The notes: generated from the sequence alone by a model not told the origin. Shown: positions 41,815-55,405, counted from the stretch's first letter. The stretch is 64,000 nucleotides of DNA from an uncultured Clostridia bacterium (GCA_947385955.1 CANDNA010000002.1:1-64000), one strand, 5' to 3'. Program-made: numbers and translations.

Positions 41815-41873
41815 TTTTATAAATATGCTCCTTTCTCAGCGTGCAGACAATCCCTCCTTTGAGGATTCCATTT

Positions 41874-41940
41874 ATTATAAATCTGCTTTTCTTAAATGTC
41901 TAATACCTATATTGCATTTTGAAATATGCCTGTTTTGTAT
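41874..41940 (-). promoter_or_regulatory. MerR-operon promoter with two LysR-type boxes
   Basis: On the minus strand the -35 is TTAGAC (41898-41903) and the -10 is TATAAT (41874-41879). Two 15-bp T-N11-A boxes lie upstream: ATGCAATATAGGTAT (41903-41917) and ATACAAAACAGGCAT (41926-41940), starting 23 bp apart. Nearly the same arrangement is found before the PTS gene at 45393-45457. Confidence 0.7.
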
Positions 41941-41988
41941 ATCTGATTCAAACAAAGAAAAGACGCATATCTTGCATGGATACCTGTT

Positions 41989-45347
<3,359 letters not shown>

Positions 45348-45392
45348 TTCTGCTACCTCCTCTTGATTTTTCCGTGTACTTGATATATTTAT

Positions 45393-45457
45393 CTTATAAA
45401 ATATTATCTTCCATGTCTAATACCTATTTTGTATTCTAAGAAATGCCTTTTTTGTAT
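45393..45457 (-). promoter_or_regulatory. PTS-operon promoter with two LysR-type boxes
   Basis: On the minus strand the -35 is TTAGAC (45415-45420) and the -10 is TATAAG (45393-45398). Boxes ATACAAAATAGGTAT (45420-45434) and ATACAAAAAAGGCAT (45443-45457) start 23 bp apart, as in the MerR promoter. The LysR gene beside it is the natural candidate to bind here. Confidence 0.7.
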
Positions 45458-45465
45458 TTTAAAAA

Positions 45466-45513
45466 GCAAAAAAACTGCTGCACAATGCCGAATAGGCCAT
45501 TTGCAGCAGTTTT
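45466..45513 (-). terminator. Terminator of the lysR gene
   Basis: AACTGCTGCA (45473-45482) and TGCAGCAGTT (45502-45511) form a 10-bp stem, followed on the minus strand by TTTTTTTGC. It lies about 25 bases after the LysR stop and insulates the PTS promoter from read-through. Confidence 0.82.
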
Positions 45514-45537
45514 CCATTCACCACTTGGAATCCTTCT

Positions 45538-46455
45538 CTATTCTTCGATATCTTCTATGTTTTCTATATTTTCTTTTCCCGTTTCTGTCAAATACTCCTT
45601 CCCATATTCTATAAACCGTTGCATTGCCAAAGAAAGTGTCAGGTTCTTTTTCCAGACCAGGAGACAACCGCTCTCGATCTCCGGCTCTAACGGCCTTAAG
45701 CATAACGTGTCCTGATTGCAGGCAAATTCCATCACCAATGCCACTCCGATGCCGCTCTCCACCATGATAGACTGGTTATGGTGAGAGAGATTACAGGTCG
45801 ATGCAACATGCAGTTTTTCTTTGTCATAGCCGAACCAGTTTTCCAGTTCATTCCGTACGGACTGCCGCCTTGCTATGATCAGGGGAACACCTGCCAGATC
45901 GTCAGGAGTGATCTTTTCTTTTCCCGCCAGATGCATATCACTGCGCATCAACACCTGCCATTTTTCCCTTAACGGCATCCGTACATAATGGTATCTGCTG
46001 ACCTCTACCGGTTCCAGTAAAAGCCCCATATCCAAAATACCATTTTCTAACCGTTCCTTTACATCATCCGCAATCGCCGTATAAATATGGAAACTTACAT
46101 CAGGATATTTCTGCCTGAAAGAAGCAATCATTTCAGAGAGCGGCCTCATATTCTGCGTTTCTCCACAGCCAATGGCAATTTCCCCTGAAACCATTTCTTC
46201 TCCGTGCTTCAATTCTTTCGCTGTTTTTTCTGCCAGGTCAACGATCTCCTGCGCACGCCGCCGAAGCAGCATGCCCTCTTCTGTCAGCAGGATGTTATGC
46301 TTTCCCCTGCGGAACAGTTTGACGCCAAGTTTCTCCTCCATCTGCATAAGCTGACGGGACAGGGTGGGCTGTGTGATATGCAGAAGCGCTGCTGCTTTGG
46401 TAATATTTTCTTCCCTTGCAACAGCCAAAAAGTATTGTAAAACCCTCAGTTCCAT
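45538..46455 (-). CDS. LysR-family transcriptional regulator
   Basis: The 305-residue protein has the N-terminal LTTR winged HTH (LQYFLAVAREENITKAAALL, ITQPTLSRQLMQMEEKLGVK; 4-64) and a periplasmic-binding-protein-like effector domain (about 90-295, with GEIAIGCGETQNMRPLSEMI and MGLLLEPVEV). It ends in an unusual acidic tail (ENIENIEDIEE). It probably regulates the PTS operon just downstream and, given identical boxes, the MerR-led run too. The ligand is unknown. Confidence 0.88.
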   Translation of the reverse strand: MELRVLQYFLAVAREENITKAAALLHITQPTLSRQLMQMEEKLGVKLFRRGKHNILLTEEGMLLRRRAQEIVDLAEKTAKELKHGEEMVSGEIAIGCGETQNMRPLSEMIASFRQKYPDVSFHIYTAIADDVKERLENGILDMGLLLEPVEVSRYHYVRMPLREKWQVLMRSDMHLAGKEKITPDDLAGVPLIIARRQSVRNELENWFGYDKEKLHVASTCNLSHHNQSIMVESGIGVALVMEFACNQDTLCLRPLEPEIESGCLLVWKKNLTLSLAMQRFIEYGKEYLTETGKENIENIEDIEE

Positions 46456-46531
46456 CCGGATGTACCTCTATATTAAAATTTCTCTGCCCTTCAGGTTTTC
46501 CACAGCCGCCGCGAAGGTCATATACACAACG

Positions 46532-47326
46532 TCAAAGCTGCTTTGCCCTCTCCACGCAGGCATCCACTGCATCCATCACCGCGCCCCGGATACCTGCCCG
46601 TTCCAGTGCCCTGACACCCTGAATCGTAGTCCCTCCCGGCGAGCAGACCATATCTTTCAGAGCACCCGGATGTCTGCCGGTTTCCAGCAGCAGTCTGGCA
46701 CTGCCCAGCACAGCCTGTGCCGCTGCCTGTATGGACTCTTCTCTTGTCATGCCCGCTGCCACGCCGCCGTCTGCCAGCGCTTCCAGAAACAGAAAAGCGA
46801 ACGCCGGGGAACTGCCTGCCACAGCGGAAAAAGCATCCATACGGGATTCGGGAATCAGGCAGGTCCTGCCGAAACTTCCCATCAGCCGCAATACATATTC
46901 TTTTTCTTCTTCGGTTACAGACTGGTTGGGGCATACGGCTGTACAGCCCTCTCCCACCAGTGCCGGTGTATTGGGCATACAGCGCACCAGCCGGATGGGT
47001 CTGCCAAATGCTGTTTCATACCAACTGATGGATTTACCGGCTGCAATGGTGACCAGAAGAGTTTCTTCCCGCACATCCTCCCTGATCTGTCTGATCACGG
47101 TTTCCAGGAACTGCGGTTTTACAGCAAAAATCAATACTTCTGCACTTTCGGCCACTGCCCGGTTGTCCCTGGTGGTTTCGATTCCATATTTCTCTGCCAT
47201 CCGTCTGACAGTCTGCCCTGTGGCAGCGGAACCCACGATTTCCTCTTTTGTGACAATCTCTTTTCTCAGCATACCGCCGATCACCGCATCCGCCATATTG
47301 CCCAGCCCGATGATTCCGATTTTCAT
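46532..47326 (-). CDS. proC: Pyrroline-5-carboxylate reductase
   Basis: ProC makes proline from pyrroline-5-carboxylate with NAD(P)H. The 264-residue protein has the Rossmann motif IGIIGLGNMADAVIGGML (2-19), FAVKPQFLE, RCMPNTPALVGEG (about 118) and the C-terminal dimer domain with the family signature GSPAFAFLFLEALADGGVAA ... LKDMVCSPGGTTIQGVRALE. Its start overlaps the stop of the upstream methyltransferase gene (ATGA). Confidence 0.95.
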   Translation of the reverse strand: MKIGIIGLGNMADAVIGGMLRKEIVTKEEIVGSAATGQTVRRMAEKYGIETTRDNRAVAESAEVLIFAVKPQFLETVIRQIREDVREETLLVTIAAGKSISWYETAFGRPIRLVRCMPNTPALVGEGCTAVCPNQSVTEEEKEYVLRLMGSFGRTCLIPESRMDAFSAVAGSSPAFAFLFLEALADGGVAAGMTREESIQAAAQAVLGSARLLLETGRHPGALKDMVCSPGGTTIQGVRALERAGIRGAVMDAVDACVERAKQL

Positions 47327-48132
47327 TCCGATTTCCTCCTTTGCCGCGCCGCTTCATACATCAGAAGAGCGGCTGCAATTCCTGCGTTCAGAGATTCCAC
47401 TGCGCCTTTCATGGGAATCTTCATATATTGGTCAGCCAGCGCCGCTGTCTCCGGTTTCAACCCCCTGCTTTCATTGCCGATCAGAAATGCGCTGCCGCCT
47501 CTGTAATCACATACATCATAATCCGTCTTACCCTGCAGATGTGCTGCAAAGACACGGACATCCCGCTCCTGCAGCGCTTTGATGGTATCTGCCAGACTTT
47601 CCGTATACAGAAAGGGCACCCGGTACACGGAACCCATCGTAGCGCGTACTGTTTTGGGATTGCCCATATCCGCCGAATCTGCTGAAAGAATCACACCGTC
47701 GATGCCTGCACCCTCTCCCGCCCGGAGCATGGTTCCCAGATTGCCGGGATCCTGTATATTCTCCAGCAGGAGCAGCAGGGGCGCCTCTTTTTGCAGCAGA
47801 TCGGAAAGTGTATAATGATATGCCTTCATCACACAGAGAATCCCCTGCGGGGAACAGGTATCCGAGATCTTACCGAACACTTCCTGCGAAACGGTTTCTC
47901 TCTGCTTCCTGTGCAGCTCCTGTTCCAGCTTTTTCCTGACAGCCTGTTCCAGTTTTTTGTCCGGACAGGAAAAAGATTCGGAAATATAGACTTCCCGAAT
48001 CCGCTCCACAGGCGCTTCCAGAAACATTTTGACGCCTTCCGCCAGGAAGGAATCTGTTTCCCTGCGCACCTTTGCTTTCTGTTTCATCTGTATGACTGCT
48101 TTCATCCTTGCATTCCCAGGACTTGTAATCAT
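47323..48132 (-). CDS. SpoU-type RNA 2'-O-methyltransferase
   Basis: The 269-residue protein has a substrate-binding N-terminal domain (VRRETDSFLAEGVKMFLEAP) and a trefoil-knotted SPOUT domain with motif 1 LLLENIQDPGNLGTMLRAGE, motif 2 ALIGNESRGL-like FLIGNESRGL and motif 3 IPMKGAVESLNAGIAAALLM. It methylates ribose in 23S rRNA or tRNA; the target base is unknown. Confidence 0.9.
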   Translation of the reverse strand: MITSPGNARMKAVIQMKQKAKVRRETDSFLAEGVKMFLEAPVERIREVYISESFSCPDKKLEQAVRKKLEQELHRKQRETVSQEVFGKISDTCSPQGILCVMKAYHYTLSDLLQKEAPLLLLLENIQDPGNLGTMLRAGEGAGIDGVILSADSADMGNPKTVRATMGSVYRVPFLYTESLADTIKALQERDVRVFAAHLQGKTDYDVCDYRGGSAFLIGNESRGLKPETAALADQYMKIPMKGAVESLNAGIAAALLMYEAARQRRKSE

Positions 48133-48163
48133 CGCACAGCTCCTTTTTTTCCTGTTTCTGCGA

Positions 48164-49138
48164 TCACAATGACAGCACCTTACTCACATCAAACTGGAAA
48201 TCGTTGATGTCTTTCTTCATAGCCAGTGCTTCTTCAATATCAAAATCCAAAAATCTGCCATGCTGGTACCCCACTACCCGGTTTGTCTTGCCTTCACAGA
48301 GAATATCTGCCGCATAAGCCCCCATAATGGATGCATAAAACCGGTCTTTGCAGGTAGGGCTGCCGCCTCTCTGCATGTAACCCAGGATGGTGGCTCTGGT
48401 TTCTACCCCGGTGGCCGCCTCTATCCTGCGGGCCATAGAAGTGGAATGGCCGATTCCTTCTGCATTGATAATGATATGATGGGTTTTGCCCTTCTTTCTG
48501 TTGCGGATAATATTGTTGATGATTTCCTGCTCATTATAATCATACCGCTCCGGAAGCAGGATGTCCTCCGCTCCGTTTGCCACACCGCACCAAAGTGCGA
48601 TATATCCTGCATTTCTCCCCATAACCTCAATGATACTGCAGCGTTCATGGGAAGAAGAAGTATCACGCACTTTATCAATGGCGTTCATGGCCGTATTGAC
48701 TGCGGTATCGAACCCAATCGTATATTCCGTACAGGCAATATCCAGATCAATGGTACCCGGCAGGCCGATGGTATTGATACCCTGGCGGGAAAGCGCCTGT
48801 GCCCCCCGGTAAGAGCCGTCACCGCCAATGACTACCAAACCGTCAATTCCATGCTTTCTGCAGATTTCCGCACCTTTGGCCTGCCCCTCTTCTGTGCGGA
48901 ATTCGTGGCATCTTGCCGTACCCAATATGGTGCCGCCCCTCTGTATCGTATCCGATACACTCCTCGCCTCCATATCTACGATTTCTTCATTTAAAAGCCC
49001 CTGATACCCCTTTTTAATCCCCTTTACTTTCACTCCGTTACTGATTGCTTTCCGGACAACTGCACGGATAGCCGCATTCATGCCCGGCGCATCTCCGCCG
49101 CTTGTCAACACACCGATGGTCTTAATCTCTTTTGCCAT
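48164..49138 (-). CDS. pfkA: 6-phosphofructokinase (ATP type)
   Basis: PfkA commits fructose-6-phosphate to glycolysis. The 324-residue protein has the ATP loop GVLTSGGDAPGMNAAIRAVV (8-27), GGDGSYRGA (about 103), the catalytic PGTIDLDI (about 126-133, with Leu where the usual motif has Asn), and MGRNAGYIAL (about 170). It also has the effector/substrate residues in GYMQRGGSPTCKDR (about 245). The Asn-to-Leu change is common in Lachnospiraceae-type enzymes as I remember them. Confidence 0.94.
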   Translation of the reverse strand: MAKEIKTIGVLTSGGDAPGMNAAIRAVVRKAISNGVKVKGIKKGYQGLLNEEIVDMEARSVSDTIQRGGTILGTARCHEFRTEEGQAKGAEICRKHGIDGLVVIGGDGSYRGAQALSRQGINTIGLPGTIDLDIACTEYTIGFDTAVNTAMNAIDKVRDTSSSHERCSIIEVMGRNAGYIALWCGVANGAEDILLPERYDYNEQEIINNIIRNRKKGKTHHIIINAEGIGHSTSMARRIEAATGVETRATILGYMQRGGSPTCKDRFYASIMGAYAADILCEGKTNRVVGYQHGRFLDFDIEEALAMKKDINDFQFDVSKVLSL

Positions 49139-49217
49139 GCTGGTTCCTCCTTGTGAATGGTAGCGTTTTCCTACATTCTAAACTGTTTTTCTGCTGATTT
49201 CAATGATTTTCCGCACA

Positions 49218-52200
49218 TTAAACCACTTTTACATTTTCGTTTCCGAACCGGGCCGTCAGCGCCTGGCACAGGGCTTCGTCTGCCCGGATACTCATATTGG
49301 CCGGCAGCTTTTTCATGACTCTGGGCTGCTCGATATAAATGGTCACCCGATCCTTTCCGTCCGAACCATCTAATATGGAAAACAGACTTTCCCGGCCCTG
49401 CTCATAGGCTTCCATAGTACGGAATTTAACCCAGAGCGTTCTGGGAAGTTCGTCAAAAGAAGTAATCTCCTCACAGATCAGCTTGCCGTCTTTTTCCTCT
49501 TCCACGCTGACCCTTCCCCGGATAAATACCTTGTTGTCTATCACCAGTTTTGCACTGTATTTCTCATAGTCTCTGGGAAATACGATGACTTCAATGCTCC
49601 CTGCCAGATCTTCCAGCTGCAGAAAAGCCATGACTTTATCATTCTTTGTATATTTAATTTTTTTGTTGGCAATCATCCCCCCAACGGTGGCGCTGCTTCC
49701 GTCCTGCACAGACACTGCACCGGTTTCTTCGTCCATCAGGAAAGAGGCCGTGGTGGCTGTAATATGCTTTTTCCAGATTCCCTCATATTCCTGCAGTGGA
49801 TGCCCGCTGATATAAATACCCAATACCTCTTTTTCAAAGGCCAGCATCATCTCTTTGGAATACTCTCCCACATCCGGCAGGCGGATATCATAACTGTCCT
49901 TATCCTCTTCACTGGCCAGATCAAACAGTGTGAGCTGTCCTGCCATATTGTTTTTCTTATCCTGCTGGATGCTTTCCAGGACCTGTATATAAATACTCAT
50001 CAGCTGCTTTCTCGTCCCGCCCAGTCCGTCGAAAGCCCCTGCTTTGATCAGGTTTTCGATTCCCCTCTTATTCATTTCGCTGCCGGCGGTACGAGTCATA
50101 AAGTCCTTCAGATTTTTATATGGCCCTCTTTGCTCTCTCTCCTCCACAATACATTCAATTACGCTCCTGCCGATACTCTTGATTGCTGTCAACGCATACC
50201 GGATAGCACCCTCCGATACGGAAAACCCTGCTTCTCCCGAATTGATATCGGGCGGCAGAATCGAGATCCCCATGCCTCTGCAGGCCAGGATATATTCGGA
50301 TACCTTTCTGGGATTGTCAATAACAGACGTCAAAAGCGCCGCCATAAACTCCAGCGGATAATAATATTTCAGCCATGCGGTCTGGTAGGAAACCACCGCA
50401 TAGCAGGCCGCATGAGACTTGTTAAAAGCATATTTGGCAAAGTCCATCATTTCATCATAGATCCGGCTGGCCGTACTCTCCGGAATCCCCCGTGCGATAC
50501 ATCCCGGCACTCCCTCTTCCTGATTGCCGAAGATAAAATTCGCCCGCTCCTTTTCCATCACCGCCTGCTTTTTTTTGCTCATGGCCCGGCGCACCAGATC
50601 ACTCCGGCCCAGCGTATAGCCGCCCAGATCCCGGACAATCTGCATGACCTGTTCCTGATAGACAATACAGCCGTAGGTGGGCGCCAGAATGGGTTCCAAC
50701 TGGGGGCAGTCATATACGATATCCTTCTGACTGTTCTTTCCTTTGATGTATCTGGGGATAAAGTCCATCGGCCCCGGCCGGTACAGGGAAATCCCCGCTA
50801 TGATATCTTCCAGGTTCTGCGGCTTTAACTCCTTCATGAAATTTTTCATCCCGCCGCTTTCAATCTGAAAAACCCCTTCATTTCTGCCGGTCCCAATCGC
50901 CTCCAGCACTGCTTTGTCATTGTAATCCACCTTGCTCATATCAATGACTTTTCCGCTGCTTTTCCGGATATTGTCCACTGCATTCTGGATCACGGTCAAA
51001 GTACGCAGGCCGAGAAAATCCATTTTTAAAAGGCCCAGCTCTTCCAGTGTGGTCATGGTAAACTGGGTGGTAACAGAGCCGTCGGAGCCTCTGGAAAGCG
51101 GCACAAACTCATCGGCGCTCTCCGGACAGATCACCACCCCCGCCGCATGCATGGACGTATGTCTGGGAAGCCCTTCCAGACGTCTGCACATAGTGATCAG
51201 GTTATGTACCTGCTCATCGCTTTCATACAGGGTACGAAATTCCGGATTGACCTCCAGTGCCCGGTCAATGGTAATATTCAGTTCATTGGGCACCATTCTG
51301 GCAATGGAATCCACATAGCTGTATGGCAGATCCATTACCCGTCCCACATCCCGGATCACACCTTTGGCCGCCAGTGTACCGAACGTCACAATCTGCACTA
51401 CCTTATCATGGCCGTATTTCTCTCCCACATAATCAATCACTTCCTGCCTTCGTTCAAAGCAGAAGTCAATATCAATATCAGGCATGGAAACCCGCTCCGG
51501 ATTCAGGAAACGTTCAAACAGCAGGCTGTAGCGGATCGGATCGATATCCGTTATGCTCAGACAATAGGATACGATGCTTCCTGCCGCACTTCCCCTGCCC
51601 GGCCCTACCGCAATCCCGTTTTTCTTGGCATAATTGATAAAATCCCACACAATCAGGAAATAGTCCACATACCCCATTTTCCTGATTACATTCAGCTCAT
51701 AGTCCAGCCGCTCCTGCAGCTCCTTTCCACTGTCTGTATCCACGGTCTGCTCCGGATACCGCTCCGCCAGTCCCTGCCGGCACAGCTCCTGCAGATAAGT
51801 CCAGGAGGTATACCCTTCCGGCACTTCATAGTGAGGCAGCTTGGTCACGCCGAACTCGATATCCACATGGCAGCGGTCGGCAATCCGCTGGGTGTTTTCC
51901 ACAGCCTCCCAGGCATAGGGAAACAGCCCTCTCATTTCTTCCTCACTTTTCACATAGTACTGTCCGCCCACATACCGCATCCGGTCCTCATCTGCCAGCT
52001 TTTTGCCGGTCTGGATGCAGAGCAGAATATCATGGGGCTTTTCATCCTCTGCATAGGTATAATGTACATCATTGGTGGCCACCAGCGGAATCTCCAGCTC
52101 CCGGCTCAGCCGCAGCAGCGCGGTATTGACCGTTTTCTGGTCCGGAATCCCGTGATCCTGCAGTTCCAGAAAGAAATTGCCTTTTCCGAAACAGTCCTCA

Positions 52201-52685
52201 TACCTTTTGGCCGCCTTTTTGGCCTCTCCTGTCAGTCCCTTTATAATATACCGCTGCACCTCTCCGGCCAGACAGGCGGAAAGCGCAATGATTCCTTCAT
52301 GAAACTCCTGCAGCACCTCCATATCCACACGGGGTTTGTAATAATACCCTTCGGTAAAGCCCCTGCTCACGATCTTTACCAGGTTGGCATATCCGGTATT
52401 GTTTTCTGCCAGAAGCACCAGATGGTAATACCGGTCCTCTCCTCCCGTCAGTTCCTTATCAAAGCGGGAGCCGGGCGCCACATAAACCTCGCAGCCAATG
52501 ACAGGATTGATCCCCGCCTCTTTGGCCGCCCGGTAAAAATCAATGACTCCATACATGACACCATGATCTGTAATGGCAGCGCTGTCCATTCCCAGCTCTC
52601 TGACCCGTTTTACATATTCTTTTATCTTATTGGACCCGTCCAGCAGAGAATATTCTGTATGGACATGTAAATGTGTAAATGCCAT
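49218..52685 (-). CDS. dnaE: DNA polymerase III alpha subunit (DnaE)
   Basis: The replicative or lesion-tolerant C-family polymerase has 1155 residues. It has an N-terminal PHP domain (FTHLHVHTEYSLLDGSNKIK), the palm with GPGRGSAAGSIVSYCLSITD (about 370-390) and catalytic Asp residues in MPDIDIDFCFERR, tandem HhH (about 800-870) and a C-terminal OB domain (SATVGGMIANKKIKYTKNDK). This is the DnaE1/DnaE3 type and lacks the exonuclease of PolC. It lies 37 bases after the GGDEF gene. Confidence 0.95.
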   Translation of the reverse strand: MAFTHLHVHTEYSLLDGSNKIKEYVKRVRELGMDSAAITDHGVMYGVIDFYRAAKEAGINPVIGCEVYVAPGSRFDKELTGGEDRYYHLVLLAENNTGYANLVKIVSRGFTEGYYYKPRVDMEVLQEFHEGIIALSACLAGEVQRYIIKGLTGEAKKAAKRYEDCFGKGNFFLELQDHGIPDQKTVNTALLRLSRELEIPLVATNDVHYTYAEDEKPHDILLCIQTGKKLADEDRMRYVGGQYYVKSEEEMRGLFPYAWEAVENTQRIADRCHVDIEFGVTKLPHYEVPEGYTSWTYLQELCRQGLAERYPEQTVDTDSGKELQERLDYELNVIRKMGYVDYFLIVWDFINYAKKNGIAVGPGRGSAAGSIVSYCLSITDIDPIRYSLLFERFLNPERVSMPDIDIDFCFERRQEVIDYVGEKYGHDKVVQIVTFGTLAAKGVIRDVGRVMDLPYSYVDSIARMVPNELNITIDRALEVNPEFRTLYESDEQVHNLITMCRRLEGLPRHTSMHAAGVVICPESADEFVPLSRGSDGSVTTQFTMTTLEELGLLKMDFLGLRTLTVIQNAVDNIRKSSGKVIDMSKVDYNDKAVLEAIGTGRNEGVFQIESGGMKNFMKELKPQNLEDIIAGISLYRPGPMDFIPRYIKGKNSQKDIVYDCPQLEPILAPTYGCIVYQEQVMQIVRDLGGYTLGRSDLVRRAMSKKKQAVMEKERANFIFGNQEEGVPGCIARGIPESTASRIYDEMMDFAKYAFNKSHAACYAVVSYQTAWLKYYYPLEFMAALLTSVIDNPRKVSEYILACRGMGISILPPDINSGEAGFSVSEGAIRYALTAIKSIGRSVIECIVEEREQRGPYKNLKDFMTRTAGSEMNKRGIENLIKAGAFDGLGGTRKQLMSIYIQVLESIQQDKKNNMAGQLTLFDLASEEDKDSYDIRLPDVGEYSKEMMLAFEKEVLGIYISGHPLQEYEGIWKKHITATTASFLMDEETGAVSVQDGSSATVGGMIANKKIKYTKNDKVMAFLQLEDLAGSIEVIVFPRDYEKYSAKLVIDNKVFIRGRVSVEEEKDGKLICEEITSFDELPRTLWVKFRTMEAYEQGRESLFSILDGSDGKDRVTIYIEQPRVMKKLPANMSIRADEALCQALTARFGNENVKVV

Positions 52686-52721
52686 ATTGCACGCTCCGGT
52701 TTCTTTGTTCTGTCAGGTCCA

Positions 52722-53798
52722 TCAGAAAATAACCCGGTTCCTGCCCTGACTCTTACCCATATATAGTTTCTGATCCGCACTGTTAATGGTAACATCAATG
52801 GGATGATGGCTGCTGTATTCATCCAGCCCAAAGGTCATCGTGACAGAAATGGTCTGCCCTTTATAACCGATCTTCTGCTGACTGACCAGGTTCCGTATCT
52901 TCTCCAGCTCCTGCTTTGCCTTTTCCCCGTTCATATCCTCAAAGACCAGCAGAAATTCCTCTCCGCCCCACCGGCATACCCGTCCCTTCTGTTCCATATA
53001 AGACGCCAGCAGGCCGGCAATATGTACCAGTACCGCATCCCCGGCTTCATGCCCATACGTGTCATTCACCTTTTTAAAAAAATCAATATCGCCTATGGCA
53101 ATATTAAACCAGGCGCCGCCGGCTACCAGTTCATTCATATACTCTACCATTGCCCGCCTGTTGTACAACTTAGTCAGCGGGTCACGCATGGAAGTTTCCC
53201 GCAGCCTTTCATTGTATGCCACCAGCTTTTTCTCCATTGACAGAGAATCCTGGCAGAACAGAATCACAATCACCGACAGCGCGGTAAAAATACTGACCGT
53301 ATTGATCAACTGCATAATGGAAATGGCAATCCGGTTCAGAAAAATCAATGGTTCAAAGTGTCCGGTATACTGGTACAGTATCAGCCGGACCATACATAAA
53401 AAGGCCGCCGCCAGTATCTTGCGGCGTGTACTTTCATGACTGACCGCAATGAATAAAATCAGCAGCGCAAACAGAAAATGCTGTGCCCCACAGTCCCAGC
53501 CAAACAGTACCACAAAAAGCAATACCCAGATTATCGTGGAAAGAAAGGTATACCGCATGGCAGTTTTGGTACGGTTTCGGTAAGTATATCCAAAAGCCAC
53601 CACATACCCCACAAGACAAAGCAGACTCACTCCCATGCCGGCCCATTGCCCGCACACAGCCAGACAGATACCCTGTATCAGAAAATAAATACACATGACC
53701 AGCGAAAAAGAACGCATAATCACTGAGGCCCTTTTTGTCTCATTGGCATTTTCCACATCTTTTTCTATGAAATCGATTATTCTCATCCAGAATTCCAT
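52722..53798 (-). CDS. Membrane GGDEF diguanylate cyclase
   Basis: The N-terminal half (about 25-190) has five or six membrane helices. The C-terminal half is a GGDEF domain with an intact active site (RWGGEEFLLVFED) and the usual DIDFFKKVNDTYGHEAGDAV. It should make c-di-GMP from GTP. The signal is unknown. No allosteric RxxD is seen five residues before GGEEF, so product inhibition may be weak. It lies directly upstream of dnaE. Confidence 0.9.
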   Translation of the reverse strand: MEFWMRIIDFIEKDVENANETKRASVIMRSFSLVMCIYFLIQGICLAVCGQWAGMGVSLLCLVGYVVAFGYTYRNRTKTAMRYTFLSTIIWVLLFVVLFGWDCGAQHFLFALLILFIAVSHESTRRKILAAAFLCMVRLILYQYTGHFEPLIFLNRIAISIMQLINTVSIFTALSVIVILFCQDSLSMEKKLVAYNERLRETSMRDPLTKLYNRRAMVEYMNELVAGGAWFNIAIGDIDFFKKVNDTYGHEAGDAVLVHIAGLLASYMEQKGRVCRWGGEEFLLVFEDMNGEKAKQELEKIRNLVSQQKIGYKGQTISVTMTFGLDEYSSHHPIDVTINSADQKLYMGKSQGRNRVIF

Positions 53799-53913
53799 AT
53801 ACTTTCATCCATCCATATGATTTCCGGGCCCGCTTAGAAACAGATTTTTCCCGCATTTATTATACTACGTTTCATTTTCCTTGACAATCGCCAGCAGGGA
53901 ATGAATTGAAAGC

Positions 53914-53952
53914 AAAGGAGGACCGGCCCACAGCCGATCCTCCTCTTTTTTG
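53914..53952 (-). terminator. Terminator after metK
   Basis: GGAGGA(CCGGC) at 53917 onwards pairs with (GCCGA)TCCTCC ending at 53944, with U-rich flanks on both strands. It lies just beyond the metK stop and insulates the GGDEF gene. Confidence 0.7.
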
Positions 53953-53976
53953 CCTGCTTCTTTGTATTTTTTTCTT

Positions 53977-55164
53977 TTACAGATAGCTGCGCAGTACTTC
54001 TGTCTTATCTGTTTTCTCCCAGGGAAGATCCAGATCGTTGCGTCCGAAATGTCCATATGCTGCCGTCTGTTTATAGATCGGGCGGCGCAGATCCAGCATT
54101 TTGATAATGCCTGCCGGACGAAGGTCAAAGTTCTCACGCACGATTTCCACCAGCTTTTCATCCGATACCTTTCCGGTTCCGAACGAATCCACCATAACGG
54201 AGGTAGGCTGTGCCACACCGATGGCATAGGAAAGCTGAATCTCGCATTTATCTGCCAGCCCTGCTGCCACGATGTTCTTTGCCACATAACGTGCCGCATA
54301 AGCAGCCGAACGGTCTACCTTTGTGCAGTCTTTTCCGGAGAAAGCGCCGCCGCCGTGACGGGCATATCCGCCATAGGTATCCACGATAATTTTCCGCCCG
54401 GTGAGCCCTGCATCCCCGTGCGGCCCTCCGATTACAAAGCGGCCTGTAGGGTTGATAAAGAATTTGGTTTCCCCGTCGATCATATCCGCCGGAAGGACAG
54501 GATCGAATACATATTTCTTAATATCCTCATGGATCTGTTCCTGTGTCACATCCGGATCATGCTGTGTGGAAAGCACCACTGCTTCCAGACGCTTGGGTTT
54601 TCCCTTCTCATCATATTCTACTGAAACCTGGCTCTTGCCGTCAGGACGCAGATATTTCAATGTACCATCCTTGCGCACCTTTGTAAGCTGCAGTGCCAGC
54701 TTGTGGGCAAGGGAAATAGGATACGGCATATATTCCGGTGTTTCATTGCTGGCATATCCGAACATCATACCCTGATCTCCGGCGCCGATCGCCTCAATCT
54801 CTGCATCGGACATTTTGTTTTCCTTTGCTTCCAGAGCCTTGTCCACACCCATTGCGATATCTGAGGACTGCTCGTCAATCGCCACCATGACCGCACAGGT
54901 ATTGCCGTCAAATCCATACTCAGACCGGTCATAGCCGATCTCCTTTACGGTTTCGCGGACAATTTTCTGAATATCCACATAAGCATTTGTGGTAATCTCG
55001 CCTGTCACCAGTACGAATCCGGTACAGCTTGCCGATTCGCATGCCACCCGGCTCATCGGGTCCTTTTCCATCAGTGCATCCAGAATCGCATCGGAAATGG
55101 CATCACACATTTTGTCAGGATGCCCCTCGGTTACGGATTCGGAAGTAAATAAAAGTTTCTCCAT
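53977..55164 (-). CDS. metK: S-adenosylmethionine synthetase
   Basis: MetK makes SAM from methionine and ATP. The 395-residue protein carries the hexapeptide-type motif [12 protein letters not shown] (about 115) and the P-loop-like [20 protein letters not shown] (about 262), with the catalytic His and Lys of [12 protein letters not shown] near the start. It is preceded by a SAM-I riboswitch (55254-55405), so SAM represses it. Confidence 0.96.
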   Translation of the reverse strand: MEKLLFTSESVTEGHPDKMCDAISDAILDALMEKDPMSRVACESASCTGFVLVTGEITTNAYVDIQKIVRETVKEIGYDRSEYGFDGNTCAVMVAIDEQSSDIAMGVDKALEAKENKMSDAEIEAIGAGDQGMMFGYASNETPEYMPYPISLAHKLALQLTKVRKDGTLKYLRPDGKSQVSVEYDEKGKPKRLEAVVLSTQHDPDVTQEQIHEDIKKYVFDPVLPADMIDGETKFFINPTGRFVIGGPHGDAGLTGRKIIVDTYGGYARHGGGAFSGKDCTKVDRSAAYAARYVAKNIVAAGLADKCEIQLSYAIGVAQPTSVMVDSFGTGKVSDEKLVEIVRENFDLRPAGIIKMLDLRRPIYKQTAAYGHFGRNDLDLPWEKTDKTEVLRSYL

Positions 55165-55253
55165 TTGTTTCTCCTCTCTGTTTTTTCTATATTTTTCACA
55201 AAAAGCCTGTTAGCAGCCATTTGATGAAATGGTCCGGATCTTCCGCTGCCCAT

Positions 55254-55405
55254 ATGAAAAGTCCGCTTACCTACATAAGCGGACTTGGCAACATCTCATA
55301 CTCAAATCCTCTTATTGTTCGATCAATTCGCTCAGGTTGGCACCTTCCTTCCGGGGTTGCCGTGGCTTCTCAGGTCCTATGTACCTCCACCACTCTGAAT
55401 AAGAG
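55254..55405 (-). ncRNA. SAM-I (S-box) riboswitch controlling metK
   Basis: The leader has the S-box landmarks on the minus strand: CTCTTAT ... AGAG (P1), GGTGGAGG (start near 55390), AAGCCACGGCAACC (about 55350-55370), AAGGTGCCAACCTGAGCGAA and a closing ATAAGAGG. A terminator follows: AAGTCCGCTTA pairs with TAAGCGGACTT (55259-55286), then TTTC. High SAM should stabilise the aptamer and permit termination before metK. Confidence 0.92.

Noticed and set aside
41815-41988. BglG/LicT-type antiterminator site or catabolite box near the beta-glucoside genes
   Set aside because: No ribonucleic antiterminator stem or cre-like word could be fixed; LysR-type boxes explain the region better.
46364-47506. 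380-codon open frame on the + strand
   Set aside because: It is the shadow of proC and the methyltransferase gene on the other strand; no ribosome site or family.
51147-52670. 507-codon open frame on the + strand
   Set aside because: It is antisense to dnaE; its length reflects the codon bias of dnaE, not a gene.
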